Of a DNA stretch of 64,000 bases, positions 44,381-52,797 are shown in pieces. Both the position numbers and the translations under genes were made by a program. Location: NCBI GenBank assembly GCA_964392985.1, contig CAYMSF010000003.1, forward strand, positions 60,294 to 124,293. The letters are read 5' to 3'. Positions within the stretch are counted from its first letter, which is position 1. The number at the start of each line of letters is the position of its first letter. Under the pieces are notes generated by a model that was given only the letters and a program-made list of their open reading frames with translations, did no database searches and was not told the origin of the DNA. Origin of the DNA: CAYMSF01 sp964392985. GTDB lineage: Bacteria; Verrucomicrobiota; Lentisphaeria; Victivallales; Victivallaceae.

Positions 44381-44414
44381 AAAAAAAAGTTCAAACGTTA
44401 CCGTTTGAACTTTT
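44381..44414 (-). terminator. Intrinsic terminator of the LysM gene
   Basis: A perfect 13-bp stem (44385-44397 with 44402-44414) with loop TTAC. Read on the minus strand it follows the LysM gene stop and ends in a T8 run. Confidence 0.9.
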
Positions 44415-44436
44415 CAGAAAAAATATTTTCAACCGG

Positions 44437-45600
44437 TCAGTTGGCCGGAGATGGAATGATAATAATCTTGCCAACAGTAAGCTTGCCATCTTTGGGAAGG
44501 TCAGGATTCAACTTCTTAACGTCATCAACCTTAACTCCATATTTCTGAGCGAAAGCTTCGACAGTAGTAGCCTTGTCAACTTCAACAGCTTCTTTGCTGG
44601 TTGAAGGAACAGCGGCAACCGGTGCTGTTTTCGCGACATCTGCGCCAGCTGTTCCAACTTTAGCCGGAGTGGCAGGACCCGCCGGTTTGGTTGCGGCTGA
44701 ATCTACGACTGGGGTTGCGGCAGGAACCTGACTTACCATATCATCGACGTTTTCGGTTTTGGCTTTGGCTGCGTCATCACCCTTTTCGGCAACATCAGTA
44801 TCCGCAGATTTCTTAGCTGCCGGTACCGTTAATTTCTGACCAATGGCTAACTTTGAGGTTTCCTTAAGGTTATTCGCTTTTCTTAAGTCAGAAGCTTTTA
44901 CATGAAGTTTCTTTGCGATTAACGGGACTGAATCACCTTTTTTAACAGTATAGCTGTCTTTGGCATCAGTTGAAGCAACAGTGGCGCCATCAGTCTTTTC
45001 TACGGCTTTTTCGTCAGTTTTGGTACTGTCTTTGTCGCCTTCTTTCTTAACTTCTTTCGTATCTTTCTTTACCGGTTTTGCTTCTTTTTTCGCTGCCGGT
45101 TTAGCAGCCTTTTTAGCCGGTTCGTGTGTCGCAACCACCGCGCCTGCTCCAGGAATAACCAGTGGCTGTCCTATTTTTAACATTTTGGAAGTGCTGATGT
45201 TGTTGGCTGCAGCAAGAGCAGAAACACTGACTCCATGCGTTTTGGCAATTTTTGAAAGAGTATCGCCGCTTTGAACTTTGTAAGAACCGCCAGTTGCCTT
45301 CTGGATTGGAGCAGGATTAATATTTACCGGAGTTTTGTCTGGAACAAGATCAGGCATAACCGGCGGAGGCGTGGACTTTTTTACCGGCGCCATTTTTTCA
45401 GAAGCGGCAACACTGACTTTATCAGGAGTAGTAACTGCAGCCGCATCTGCGGTTTTGTCTGCGGGTACCTTTGCCGGGATATATTTTCTTTCGCCCAGTA
45501 CTTCCGGACCTTTGCAACCGCCACTAACAGCAAAACCTGCGATTAAAAGCAAGTGCAACGCTGCGACCCCTGCAAGAATTAAGAAAACCTTTACTTTCAC
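44437..45600 (-). CDS. LysM-domain envelope protein
   Basis: 387 residues. A GTG at 45598-45600 with AGGAGG 5 nt upstream is the start. The N-terminal hydrophobic segment VFLILAGVAALHLLLIAGFAV may be a signal or anchor; the following SGGC is a poor lipobox. Three LysM modules bind peptidoglycan: YKVQSGDTLSKIAKTHGVS, YTVKKGDSVPLIAKKLHV and a C-terminal TTVEAFAQKYGVKVDDVKKL. They are linked by long Ala/Pro/Lys-rich low-complexity stretches. No catalytic domain is visible. It ends at a strong terminator. Confidence 0.88.
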   Translation of the reverse strand: MKVKVFLILAGVAALHLLLIAGFAVSGGCKGPEVLGERKYIPAKVPADKTADAAAVTTPDKVSVAASEKMAPVKKSTPPPVMPDLVPDKTPVNINPAPIQKATGGSYKVQSGDTLSKIAKTHGVSVSALAAANNISTSKMLKIGQPLVIPGAGAVVATHEPAKKAAKPAAKKEAKPVKKDTKEVKKEGDKDSTKTDEKAVEKTDGATVASTDAKDSYTVKKGDSVPLIAKKLHVKASDLRKANNLKETSKLAIGQKLTVPAAKKSADTDVAEKGDDAAKAKTENVDDMVSQVPAATPVVDSAATKPAGPATPAKVGTAGADVAKTAPVAAVPSTSKEAVEVDKATTVEAFAQKYGVKVDDVKKLNPDLPKDGKLTVGKIIIIPSPAN

Positions 45601-45879
45601 ATCTGCCTCCTGATTTTGTTTAATACCATAAAAATTATTGTTGGAGATTGCTGCAAAACCAATTACTGTATCAGACCGCAATCGCTAAAAGCTAAAATCT
45701 GCTATCTGACATTTGACCGTAATTGACCTTGAAAAATCCCATTGTAAACGAAAAAAACTAGTCTAAATATATAAACTTTTTAATTAAAATCAAACATGAA
45801 CTAAAATAACTTAGGGAAATATGCATACAAAACGCCATTATTGCAAGTTTTTTTATGTTAAAATGCAATAAAAATAGAA

Positions 45880-46182
45880 TTATTTTTTGGCTCCTGTTTC
45901 CTTGTAACGCATGACCGTCTCGCCTTCACCGCAAAGTCCAAATTTTTCTCTGGCAACTTTTTCCACCGCCACCGGACTGTTTTCCAAAGCGTAAACCTCC
46001 CGGTTCAGTCTGACACACTCGGCAGTTCTGAGTGCGGCTTGTTCTTGCAATACGGCCACATTCATTTTGCGTTTCTGGTATTGACGGTAAACCGGATAGA
46101 CCAGCACCGCGGAGGATACAATCAACAGGGCTAGTATTAAATAAAACAAGCCGTAAATGACTTTTTTCTTTCCATCATTCAT
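45880..46182 (-). CDS. FtsB/DivIC-like septum formation protein
   Basis: 100 residues with one membrane helix (VIYGLFYLILALLIVSSAVLV) then a coiled coil (LQEQAALRTAECVRLNREVYALEN) and the conserved tail VEKVAREKFGLCGEGETV. This layout is that of FtsB/DivIC proteins, which link FtsQ and FtsL in the divisome. It is 178 bp downstream of rho, on the same strand. Confidence 0.82.
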   Translation of the reverse strand: MNDGKKKVIYGLFYLILALLIVSSAVLVYPVYRQYQKRKMNVAVLQEQAALRTAECVRLNREVYALENSPVAVEKVAREKFGLCGEGETVMRYKETGAKK

Positions 46183-46360
46183 GATTGCTTAAGCTTCCTT
46201 ACAAAAACATCATAAAACAGACCTGCAAGAGCTGATTAACAACCTATGACTTGCCCGTTTAGATAAATAAAAGAGCAAACCCGCAGTATCTGCAACTCAA
46301 TCGTAAATTACTTATAACGGCATCTACCAGGATACATTATACAATTACAAGCAACTAAAG

Positions 46361-48052
46361 TCAAACTTGTAATGTCATCAGAAATTCAATATTTGTCTGG
46401 ATTTTTTTGAGCTTGCCGATAAGCAGTTCCATCGCTTCTGCCGGCGGAACACCATTCATTGCTCTACGCAATGTCCATACTCGTTGCAATTCATCCGGAT
46501 GCAACAACAACTCTTCGCGTCTGGTGCCGCTTTTTTCGATGTTGATTGCAGGATAGATGCGGCGGTCGGAGAGGTGCCGGTCAAGATTTAATTCCATGTT
46601 GCCGGTACCTTTGAACTCTTCGAAAATCACTTCATCCATGCGACTGCCGGTATCAATCAGCGCCGTCGCAATAATGGTAAGACTGCCATGGTGCTCTATA
46701 TTTCTGGCGGCGCCAAAAAAACGTTTCGGTTTATGAAGCGCGTTGGCATCAACCCCGCCGGAAAGTATCTTGCCACTGTGTGGCTGCAACGTGTTATACG
46801 CCCGCGCCAACCTGGTAATACTGTCCAGCAGAATTACCACATCCTGCTTGTATTCAACCATTCGTTTGGCTTTTTCAATTACCATTTCCGCAACTTGTAC
46901 ATGACGCTCCGGCGGTTCGTCAAAGGTGGAACTGACGACTTCCGCATCAACGCAACGTTGCATGTCAGTAACTTCTTCCGGCCGTTCATCAATCAACAGA
47001 ATGATCAATTTTACATCGGGATCATTTTTTCTAATACTGTTGGCCATCTTCTGCAATAAAACTGTTTTACCTGTTCTTGGAGGAGCAACAATCAGCCCGC
47101 GCTGTCCTTTGCCGATCGGTGAGACAAGGTCAATGATTCTGGTACACAACTCTTTCTGGTCAACTTCCAGCACAAGGCGTTTCGTCGGGAAATACGGAGT
47201 TAAACTGCTGAACGGTATAATTTCTTTTTTGCGTTCCGGTGCATCGTGATTGATGCCTTCCACCTTCAGCATGGCAAAAAAACGTTCTTTTTCCCGTGGC
47301 GGTCTGATTTGACCACTGACAAAGTCGCCGGTTTTCAGTGCGAAACGTTTGATTTGCGAGGGACTGAGATAGATATCTTCGGAACATGGCAGATAACAGT
47401 AATTAGGCGAACGGAGAAAACCGAACCCGTCTGGCAGAACTTCGAGATATCCACTGCCATACATTTGGCCGCTCTTTTCCGCGTTTGCCCGTAAAATTTC
47501 AAAAATCAGCGTAGATTTTTCCAGAGCTCCGATACCTTCAACACCAAGGTCTCTGCCCATTTGAGACAGTTCCTGCATTGACTTTGCCTGCAGTTCGCTG
47601 ATATTCCAGCTGCGGGGAGGATCTTCGCGTTGAACCTTAACTTCTGCTAACGGTTCTTCGTCCGGAATGTTCGGCAGCATATCAGGCGTAACTTGAGGAC
47701 CAAGCGCTTCGCTGTAAGCCGCAACGGTTGGTTCCACCGGCAATCCAGAAATCTGGGACGTTTCGGCTTCGCCGTTTAATCCGAAAGACTCTCCATTATC
47801 AGTTTTAACCGGTGTCTCCGGCAAATTATAATTTCTTTCAACAGGGTCCGGCTTCTCTTCATAATATTTCGGGCTTGGTTCCAGTTCGCTGTCCTGATAA
47901 CGTCTTGATTTCTGGTGTGCGCTGTTGGAATTGCCACTGTTGAAGCGGTGTGGTGACGGTTTTCCGCCGGATTGACCGTGAACTCTCGGGCGACCGCGCC
48001 GTTTTGAATGCTGATCGTCATTCTCAGTACTTTTTATTGGTTTTTCGTCCAT
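46361..48052 (-). CDS. rho: Transcription termination factor Rho with long N-terminal extension
   Basis: Hexameric RNA translocase ending transcription. The 563 residues include a disordered, charged N-terminal extension of about 160 residues (RRGRPRVHGQ, then Pro/Glu-rich) that the roughly 420-residue E. coli protein lacks. The cold-shock-like RNA-binding domain is GYLEVLPDGFGFLRSPNY. The ATPase has P-loop APPRTGKT (usual form APPKAGKT), Walker B VVILLDSITRLARAYN and the secondary RNA loop VDANAL/GAARN. Its start lies 19 bp inside coaE, so the two are coupled. Confidence 0.95.
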   Translation of the reverse strand: MDEKPIKSTENDDQHSKRRGRPRVHGQSGGKPSPHRFNSGNSNSAHQKSRRYQDSELEPSPKYYEEKPDPVERNYNLPETPVKTDNGESFGLNGEAETSQISGLPVEPTVAAYSEALGPQVTPDMLPNIPDEEPLAEVKVQREDPPRSWNISELQAKSMQELSQMGRDLGVEGIGALEKSTLIFEILRANAEKSGQMYGSGYLEVLPDGFGFLRSPNYCYLPCSEDIYLSPSQIKRFALKTGDFVSGQIRPPREKERFFAMLKVEGINHDAPERKKEIIPFSSLTPYFPTKRLVLEVDQKELCTRIIDLVSPIGKGQRGLIVAPPRTGKTVLLQKMANSIRKNDPDVKLIILLIDERPEEVTDMQRCVDAEVVSSTFDEPPERHVQVAEMVIEKAKRMVEYKQDVVILLDSITRLARAYNTLQPHSGKILSGGVDANALHKPKRFFGAARNIEHHGSLTIIATALIDTGSRMDEVIFEEFKGTGNMELNLDRHLSDRRIYPAINIEKSGTRREELLLHPDELQRVWTLRRAMNGVPPAEAMELLIGKLKKIQTNIEFLMTLQV

Positions 48053-48636
48053 AGTTGATTCCTTAAATTACTGTTGATTTTTTTACATTGCTCATATAAT
48101 AAGTCGATTGAACCGTTGTTTATCAGTCCGAAATCGGCCTTTTCTAATTTATCATTGCCGGGCATTTGTCTGTCGATACGTTGTATAATATGTTCCAGCG
48201 ACATATCGCGTTGCAACAGCCGGGAAATTTGCACCTGCCGGCTTGACCAGACGCAAAGTATTGGTGAAAATTCTTTTTCAAGTTTAGCCTCAAATAACAA
48301 CGGTACTTCAAACAGGACAAACTCGTTATTTGCCGTTGCGATTATCGTTGCCGCCCGGTGCATAATCATCGGATGTAAAACTGCGTTCAACCAGGAAAGT
48401 TCCGCGTCGTTGGCAAAAACGATTTCAGCGATTTTCTTCCTGTCTGCATTGCCATCTGGTTTGATTATTGAATTTCCCCAGCGGCGTATCAGTTGTGAAA
48501 AAAATTCATCGTTATGTTCAGCATAAATTTTATGGCAGAGTACATCGGCACTCAGCGTAAACCAGCCCATCTCTGAAAAAAAATTCAACACTGCACTCTT
48601 GCCGCAACCCATTCCGCCGGTTAGTGCCGCAATCAT
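48034..48636 (-). CDS. coaE: Dephospho-CoA kinase
   Basis: Last step of CoA synthesis: ATP-dependent phosphorylation of dephospho-CoA. The 200 residues have P-loop GGMGCGKSAV near the N-terminus, SADVLCHKIY (catalytic Asp), HPMI and the lid VPLLFEAKLEKEF. It overlaps rho by 19 bp, so rho translation depends on coaE passage. Confidence 0.92.
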   Translation of the reverse strand: MIAALTGGMGCGKSAVLNFFSEMGWFTLSADVLCHKIYAEHNDEFFSQLIRRWGNSIIKPDGNADRKKIAEIVFANDAELSWLNAVLHPMIMHRAATIIATANNEFVLFEVPLLFEAKLEKEFSPILCVWSSRQVQISRLLQRDMSLEHIIQRIDRQMPGNDKLEKADFGLINNGSIDLLYEQCKKINSNLRNQLWTKNQ

Positions 48637-48895
48637 TGAAAAAATACCTCCGTCAGGATAACAAAAAATGGAAAATTACTAACAAATACTAGCCACTATT
48701 GCCGGATAAAGTGGGGACAACGGGCTGGATTTACGAACGAAAAATGTCTAAAATATAGTTATTGATATGCTGTAAAACAGTAAACCACAAATAATTCAAC
48801 GCTAACTTTATCACAATATAAATAAAAAGCAAATTAAAAATCAAAAAAACTAGCCATAGTTTTATCATGAAGAGAGCAATAATCATGATTTGAGC

Positions 48896-48923
48896 TTGAC
48901 AATAGAGATATCAATGATACATT
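48896..48923 (+). promoter_or_regulatory. Candidate sigma-70 promoter of the receiver-kinase gene
   Basis: TTGACA (48896-48901) and TACATT (48918-48923), spacing 16 bp. It implies a leader of about 140 nt before the start codon. Confidence 0.5.
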
Positions 48924-49012
48924 ATTTTTCTGTCGTATTTCTTTTTCATTTGGGAAAAGGTGAATTTTATTTTTTGCCGGGTTCAGCTGGTGGGGATCGG
49001 CTGAATTTAATG

Positions 49013-49037
49013 GGAGGCATTGTTGCTTCCTGTTTTT
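49013..49037 (+). terminator. Terminator-like leader hairpin before the receiver-kinase gene
   Basis: GGAGGCA (49013-49019) pairs with TGCTTCC (49024-49030) through one G-T pair, loop TTGT, followed by TGTTTTT. It is preceded by a second hairpin, TTCAGC/GCTGAA (48982-49005). Both lie in the leader, 31 bp before the start codon, as in attenuation. The hairpin stem also contains a GGGAGG that could resemble a ribosome site. Confidence 0.45.
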
Positions 49038-49068
49038 AATCTTGAATCATTAGCAGGTATTGTGATTT

Positions 49069-50451
49069 ATGGCGGAAAATATTACGGACCAGAAATTCTC
49101 AGAAACCCAAGCTTTGGAAAACTCCAATCCGGTGAAAATTCTCATTGTCGATAAAGATGAGGTTTTCGGTCATACCCTCGCTGAGTTGCTTCACGCTAAC
49201 GGCTTTTCCGTTTTCTCTGCTGATACAGCATGGGAAGCGTTTGAAAAAATTCTTGACATAAATCTTGATGTTATTATCAGCGACGCTGACATGCCGGGAA
49301 CGTCATGCACCGAATTTATCCGTTACTGTAAAAAACATCATCCGTTACTTGAAATCATTATTACGAGCAAAAAACCTGACGTGTCTCAGGCGGTTCGGGC
49401 AATTAAAGATGGCGCTTTTGATTATACAGGAAAATCTCAGGCTTACAATGTTATCGTGCAAAAAATCACTGAAGCCCACCTTTATCAAATTAACCATTTA
49501 GTTAAAACTATCACCGCTGGCGCTGAAGATGAAATTTCGTCACGACTGATTAATCCATTACCCGGATATGAGTTGTTGCAAAAACTCGGCAGCGGTTCAT
49601 CAGGCGTGGTGTTGCTAGTCAAGCAAGGCAACCAGAAGTTCGCGCTGAAAATCCTCCGCTGGGAACTTTACAATGACAAATCCGGAAAAACCCAGATAGA
49701 TAGATTTTTGCGGGAAGCCGAAATTCTGGCCAAAATAGAACACCCCAATGTGGTTAAAATCTTCTCGTCAGGACTCGCAAAAAATGGTGGAGTCCCTTAC
49801 ATCCTGATGGAATATATACGCGGCAGAACGCTGAAGGATTACATTACCGAAAGCTCTTTTTCATTCCGGCGCAAAACGAAGACTTTATTGCAGATTTGCA
49901 ACGCCCTTAGCGCAATTCACAAACACGGCATTCTTCATCGTGACATAAAACCGGGAAATATCATTATTCAAAATGACCTGGTTGTTAAGCTTGCAGATTT
50001 TGGCATTGCCCGGACGCTTGATTCAAACATGACCATGACAATGGAAATTATCGGGTCTCCTGCCTATATGGCCCCCGAATCTTTCGCCAACAGCAAGGAT
50101 ACTGACCAGCGATCCGACATATTCAGTCTCGGAGTGCTGGCTTATGAACTTTATACTGGTAAAAAACCTTTCCACGGCTCCAGTATGTCCGAAATCATCT
50201 ATGCAATCAAAAATGAAAAACCGGTCGAACCGAAAAAAATATCATCTAATCTCCCTGGCGAAGCACAAATGATTATGGCAAAAATGCTCGCCAAAAAGCC
50301 TGAAGAACGCTTTCAGTCGATTGATGAAATTATCCCGGACCTTGAAAACTTACTGAACCGGACAAAAAATAAAGACTCACTCAGCGATACCCACAGCAAA
50401 GGACTATTGGCCCGTTTGCTTGGCGACAACAGTTCAAAATACTGGGCATGA
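49069..50451 (+). CDS. Receiver domain-Ser/Thr protein kinase fusion
   Basis: 460 residues. Residues about 23-135 form a response-regulator receiver (ILIVDKDEVFGHTL, phosphoacceptor Asp in ISDADMPG, Thr in ITSKKP, Lys in YTGKS). Residues about 165-435 form a Hanks-type kinase with GSGSSGVV, ALKIL, catalytic HRDIKPGN, LADFGIAR and APES. The second residue of the receiver's acidic pair is Lys. Kinase motifs are intact. No transmembrane or PASTA segment is present, so it is a cytosolic kinase that could be controlled by a histidine kinase. Confidence 0.9.
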   Translation: MAENITDQKFSETQALENSNPVKILIVDKDEVFGHTLAELLHANGFSVFSADTAWEAFEKILDINLDVIISDADMPGTSCTEFIRYCKKHHPLLEIIITSKKPDVSQAVRAIKDGAFDYTGKSQAYNVIVQKITEAHLYQINHLVKTITAGAEDEISSRLINPLPGYELLQKLGSGSSGVVLLVKQGNQKFALKILRWELYNDKSGKTQIDRFLREAEILAKIEHPNVVKIFSSGLAKNGGVPYILMEYIRGRTLKDYITESSFSFRRKTKTLLQICNALSAIHKHGILHRDIKPGNIIIQNDLVVKLADFGIARTLDSNMTMTMEIIGSPAYMAPESFANSKDTDQRSDIFSLGVLAYELYTGKKPFHGSSMSEIIYAIKNEKPVEPKKISSNLPGEAQMIMAKMLAKKPEERFQSIDEIIPDLENLLNRTKNKDSLSDTHSKGLLARLLGDNSSKYWA

Positions 50452-50625
50452 CAGCAATAGATATCTTCATACCAGTTCGTTCACATTGATAGACGCCCGA
50501 TTAATCTTTGTCGCCGGTTTTTGCCATAAATCCTCGTGCGATACTCATATTGTTCTACAGTTTATCGGCAGAATCCACCGTCAAATTCCTGATCGGTCTT
50601 GTTTATGACTGTTCGCTCACTGGTA

Positions 50626-51219
50626 TCAGTAATTCTCAACAAAAAGTTCAAAATAGTCTTTCGGGTGAAGGCATGCAGGACATTTTTCCGGAGCGCCTTT
50701 TCCTTCATGGATGTAGCCGCAGTTATCGCACTTCCACGACACCGGGTCCTGCTTTGCAAATACGGTTGAACTGTTGATGTTTTGAGCCAGTTTGCGATAT
50801 CTGTTTTCGTGTCTTTTTTCAACAGTTGATATCATTTTAAAGGCGGCTGAAACTTCCGGGAAACCCTCTTCTACGGCAACGCTTGCAAATGCCGGATAAA
50901 GGTCGGTCCACTCTTCGTTTTCACCATTGGCGGCGGCAAGCAGGTTTTCAACGGTTGTTCCATAGGCAACCGGATAACTTGCATTTATTTCGATAACGGC
51001 CGGAAGCTCGCCTTGAAGACCTTCTAATAACAGTTTATAAAATCTTTTGGCATGTTCTTTCTCATTTTCCGCGGTCTCGGTAAAAATATTTTTGATTTGT
51101 TTAAAACCTTCTTTATCAGCAACTGAAGCATAAAAAGTATATCGATTTCTTGCCTGAGATTCTCCGGCAAAGGACTTTAAAAGATTTTCTGCTGTTTTTG
51201 AATTTTTTAAATTTTTCAT
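50626..51219 (-). CDS. rbr: Rubrerythrin
   Basis: Peroxide-reducing non-heme di-iron protein of anaerobes and microaerophiles. The 197 residues carry a ferritin-like domain with Glu ligands in GESQARNRYTFYAS and ENEKEHAKRFYK, a second pair in AVEEGFPEVSAAF and STVEKRHENRY, and a C-terminal rubredoxin with CDNCGY and CPAC. The ATG at 51217-51219 follows GGGAGG; the longer frame upstream is not supported. A terminator-like hairpin and a GTTCT-N4-AGAAC palindrome lie upstream. It suggests an anaerobic lifestyle. Confidence 0.92.
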   Translation of the reverse strand: MKNLKNSKTAENLLKSFAGESQARNRYTFYASVADKEGFKQIKNIFTETAENEKEHAKRFYKLLLEGLQGELPAVIEINASYPVAYGTTVENLLAAANGENEEWTDLYPAFASVAVEEGFPEVSAAFKMISTVEKRHENRYRKLAQNINSSTVFAKQDPVSWKCDNCGYIHEGKGAPEKCPACLHPKDYFELFVENY

Positions 51220-51290
51220 AACGCCTCCCGATAATAATGTTGTTGATATGGTTATGCCCTGACAACGTCTGGACATTAACCTGACTTTTG

Positions 51291-51326
51291 AAAAAAAACC
51301 CCTCGCAATATTTATTTTGCAAGAGG
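51291..51326 (-). terminator. Terminator hairpin between lipoprotein and rubrerythrin genes
   Basis: On the minus strand CCTC-TTGCAA and TTGCGAGG arms form a stem with a 2-nt bulge, followed by eight T. It most likely ends the lipoprotein transcript, but since rubrerythrin follows on the same strand it could also be an attenuator. Confidence 0.7.
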
Positions 51327-51359
51327 CTCGAAGACAATACTTAACTTTAGAAACCTCTA

Positions 51360-51426
51360 TTAACAAATGCCATTGCCGTTCTATTCAGAACAATCGAGCT
51401 GACGCTTCACAATGGCAATTTGTTAA
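51360..51426. repeat. Long inverted repeat with nested palindrome
   Basis: TTAACAAATGCCATTG (51360-51375) pairs with the complementary arm 51410-51426 with a single bulged base. The 34-nt loop contains GTTCT-ATTC-AGAAC (51378-51391). It follows the lipoprotein stop by about 25 bp. Confidence 0.6.
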
Positions 51427-51449
51427 CGGAATGTCTCCTGCATTAAGTG

Positions 51450-51842
51450 CTACTTGATGGCATTGCCGGAAACTTGAATTTCCCGATAGAATAGCACGAA
51501 AGCCGGCATAATCCAGAAACTGGAAGAGCTGGATTGCAGGTCAACAGTACTGGTTGCTCCAAGTTCTTTGCTTTTTGCGGTAACCATTTCGGTAACAGAT
51601 TTAACATTGACCGTATCTTTTCCCCATACCGTTGAACCGGAAGGGGCGGTGCTGCCAGTTACGACAGGAATAGAAAGGCAATAGATTCCCCAGTTGGATC
51701 CCAGAATATGCGCGACATCCTTGGCATCACTTTTCGTTGAGATTTTCTGGCCGTTAAATTCGTCTGCGACCTGTGTGGAGGCGCATCCTTGAACCAGAAC
51801 GAGTGCGACTGCGGCGGCGGTTAATAGCATCAGCTTTTTCAT
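51450..51842 (-). CDS. Small lipoprotein of unknown function
   Basis: 130 residues. The signal peptide KKLMLLTAAAVALVLVQGCAST ends with lipobox VQGC (Cys19 or nearby). The mature part has VADEFNGQKISTKSDAKDVAHILGSNWGIYCLSIPVVTGS and a hydrophobic tail FWIMPAFVLFYREIQVSG. I recognise no family by name. It appears to be a monocistronic gene followed by a structured region and terminator. Confidence 0.78.
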   Translation of the reverse strand: MKKLMLLTAAAVALVLVQGCASTQVADEFNGQKISTKSDAKDVAHILGSNWGIYCLSIPVVTGSTAPSGSTVWGKDTVNVKSVTEMVTAKSKELGATSTVDLQSSSSSFWIMPAFVLFYREIQVSGNAIK

Positions 51843-52170
51843 CTTCCCCTCCGAGGGTGTGGTTTTACGGATGATAATCAGGCCGGATTAATACTGAAAA
51901 TTTATAATATCAACCAGCTCATCCTTACTGGTTCGGCCTCTGACATCTTCTCTGAGATTAAATATTGCCTGTATGAAAATATTGTCAAGTAAAATAACAA
52001 CAAATATTTTAAAGATTTTTTTATACAATAAAATTCTGCATATTTTTTAACAGAACGCATAAAATATTAGATTTTAAATTTGACATTCCCGGTTTATTCC
52101 CTATAATAGTGTTCAGTGTAAGTTGTAGGTTTTAGGTAAAAGCAACAATAAACGAGGGAAGGATAAAAAA
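51843..52170. other. Divergent intergenic region with consensus promoter
   Basis: 328 bp, strongly AT-rich. It contains the full-consensus promoter at 52080-52107 with an A/T-rich upstream stretch that could be an UP element. No ORF or RNA gene is seen. Confidence 0.6.
52080..52107 (+). promoter_or_regulatory. Full-consensus sigma-70 promoter of the RAM-domain gene
   Basis: TTGACA (52080-52085) and TATAAT (52102-52107) match the consensus at all 12 positions, with 16-bp spacing. Transcription would begin near 52114, about 57 bp before the ATG. Confidence 0.85.
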
Positions 52171-52443
52171 ATGGTTACTGGAATTGTGTTAGTTAATGTA
52201 GAACGTCCAATGTTAAGAAGTGTTATTAACGAAGTGTCAAAAATTAAAGGGGTTACTGAAGTTTTCACAGTTGCCGGCGAGTATGATCTGGTTGTGATGG
52301 TCAGAGTAAAGAATAATAATGAACTGTCCGATGCCGTTGCTAACAAAATGGCCCATGATATTAAAGGTATTTCACACACCAAGACATTGATTTCACTCGA
52401 AGCAAACTCAAGATTCGATTTGGAAAAAATTTATCTGAGTTAA
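52171..52443 (+). CDS. Stand-alone Lrp/AsnC ligand-binding (RAM) domain protein
   Basis: 90 residues consisting only of the C-terminal regulatory domain of Lrp/AsnC proteins: GIVLVNVERPMLRSVINEV, KIKGVTEVFTVAGEYDLVVMVR, GISHTKTLISL. The DNA-binding helix-turn-helix is absent. Such proteins oligomerise and bind amino acids or modulate full Lrp partners. AGGGAAGG precedes the ATG. It has a consensus promoter and its own terminator, so it is a strongly expressed single gene. Confidence 0.88.
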   Translation: MVTGIVLVNVERPMLRSVINEVSKIKGVTEVFTVAGEYDLVVMVRVKNNNELSDAVANKMAHDIKGISHTKTLISLEANSRFDLEKIYLS

Positions 52444-52797
52444 GTGTTGCGATAACATCTGCAGAAATGCAATGTGTTGATAACATCAGCATGTGAGATT
52501 GTATAGCGTTATTATGTTATCGTTGCAAACGAACTATGCCGGATGGTGCTAGCTGTCCGGCATATTTTTTTGTGAAGAAAGTTTATCCCAAAAGATTAAT
52601 TGCGCTATCGCAGCGGTTTTGTATTTTTTTCCTCTTTCAGATTGATTTTACGGCAAAAAGAAGTATTGTTTCTAGTTTGTAATAGTTGTCGAATGACAAA
52701 GCCTTTAATTTGTGTAGTATTGATAGCGCATGTCTTATATCAGGCAATGCAGACACAAATAAATGATGTTAAGCCCGGATAAGTGAAGGTCAAAATC
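52444..52797. other. Intergenic region between RAM gene and ffh
   Basis: About 354 bp. It begins with an imperfect direct repeat (GTGTTGCGATAACATCTGCA at 52444-52463 and a near copy from 52474) and an inverted CGATAACAT/ATGTTATCG pair (52450-52458, 52514-52522), then a terminator. The remaining 225 bp before ffh hold no recognised RNA; the SRP RNA consensus was looked for and not found. Confidence 0.5.
52535..52571 (+). terminator. Intrinsic terminator of the RAM-domain gene
   Basis: A perfect 9-bp stem TATGCCGGA/TCCGGCATA (52535-52543, 52556-52564) with a 12-nt loop and T7 tail. Confidence 0.92.

Larger units (their letters stand above)
48637..49068. other. Divergent intergenic region with promoter and leader hairpins
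   Basis: 432 bp between coaE and the receiver-kinase gene. The first half is featureless AT-rich DNA. The second half holds a promoter (48896-48923) and two hairpins (48982-49005, 49013-49037) in the predicted leader. Confidence 0.55.

Noticed and set aside
44960..45274. 104-residue plus-strand frame in the LysM gene
   Set aside because: Ser/Phe/Ala-rich shadow of the low-complexity LysM linkers.
48930..49068. Known riboswitch (cyclic-di-GMP class) before the receiver kinase
   Set aside because: The two hairpins do not carry the conserved core bases of classes I can recall; kept only as an unassigned leader.
52444..52797. Possible SRP RNA gene next to ffh
   Set aside because: The conserved GGAA tetraloop/GGTCAGG and AGCAGCC elements are absent.
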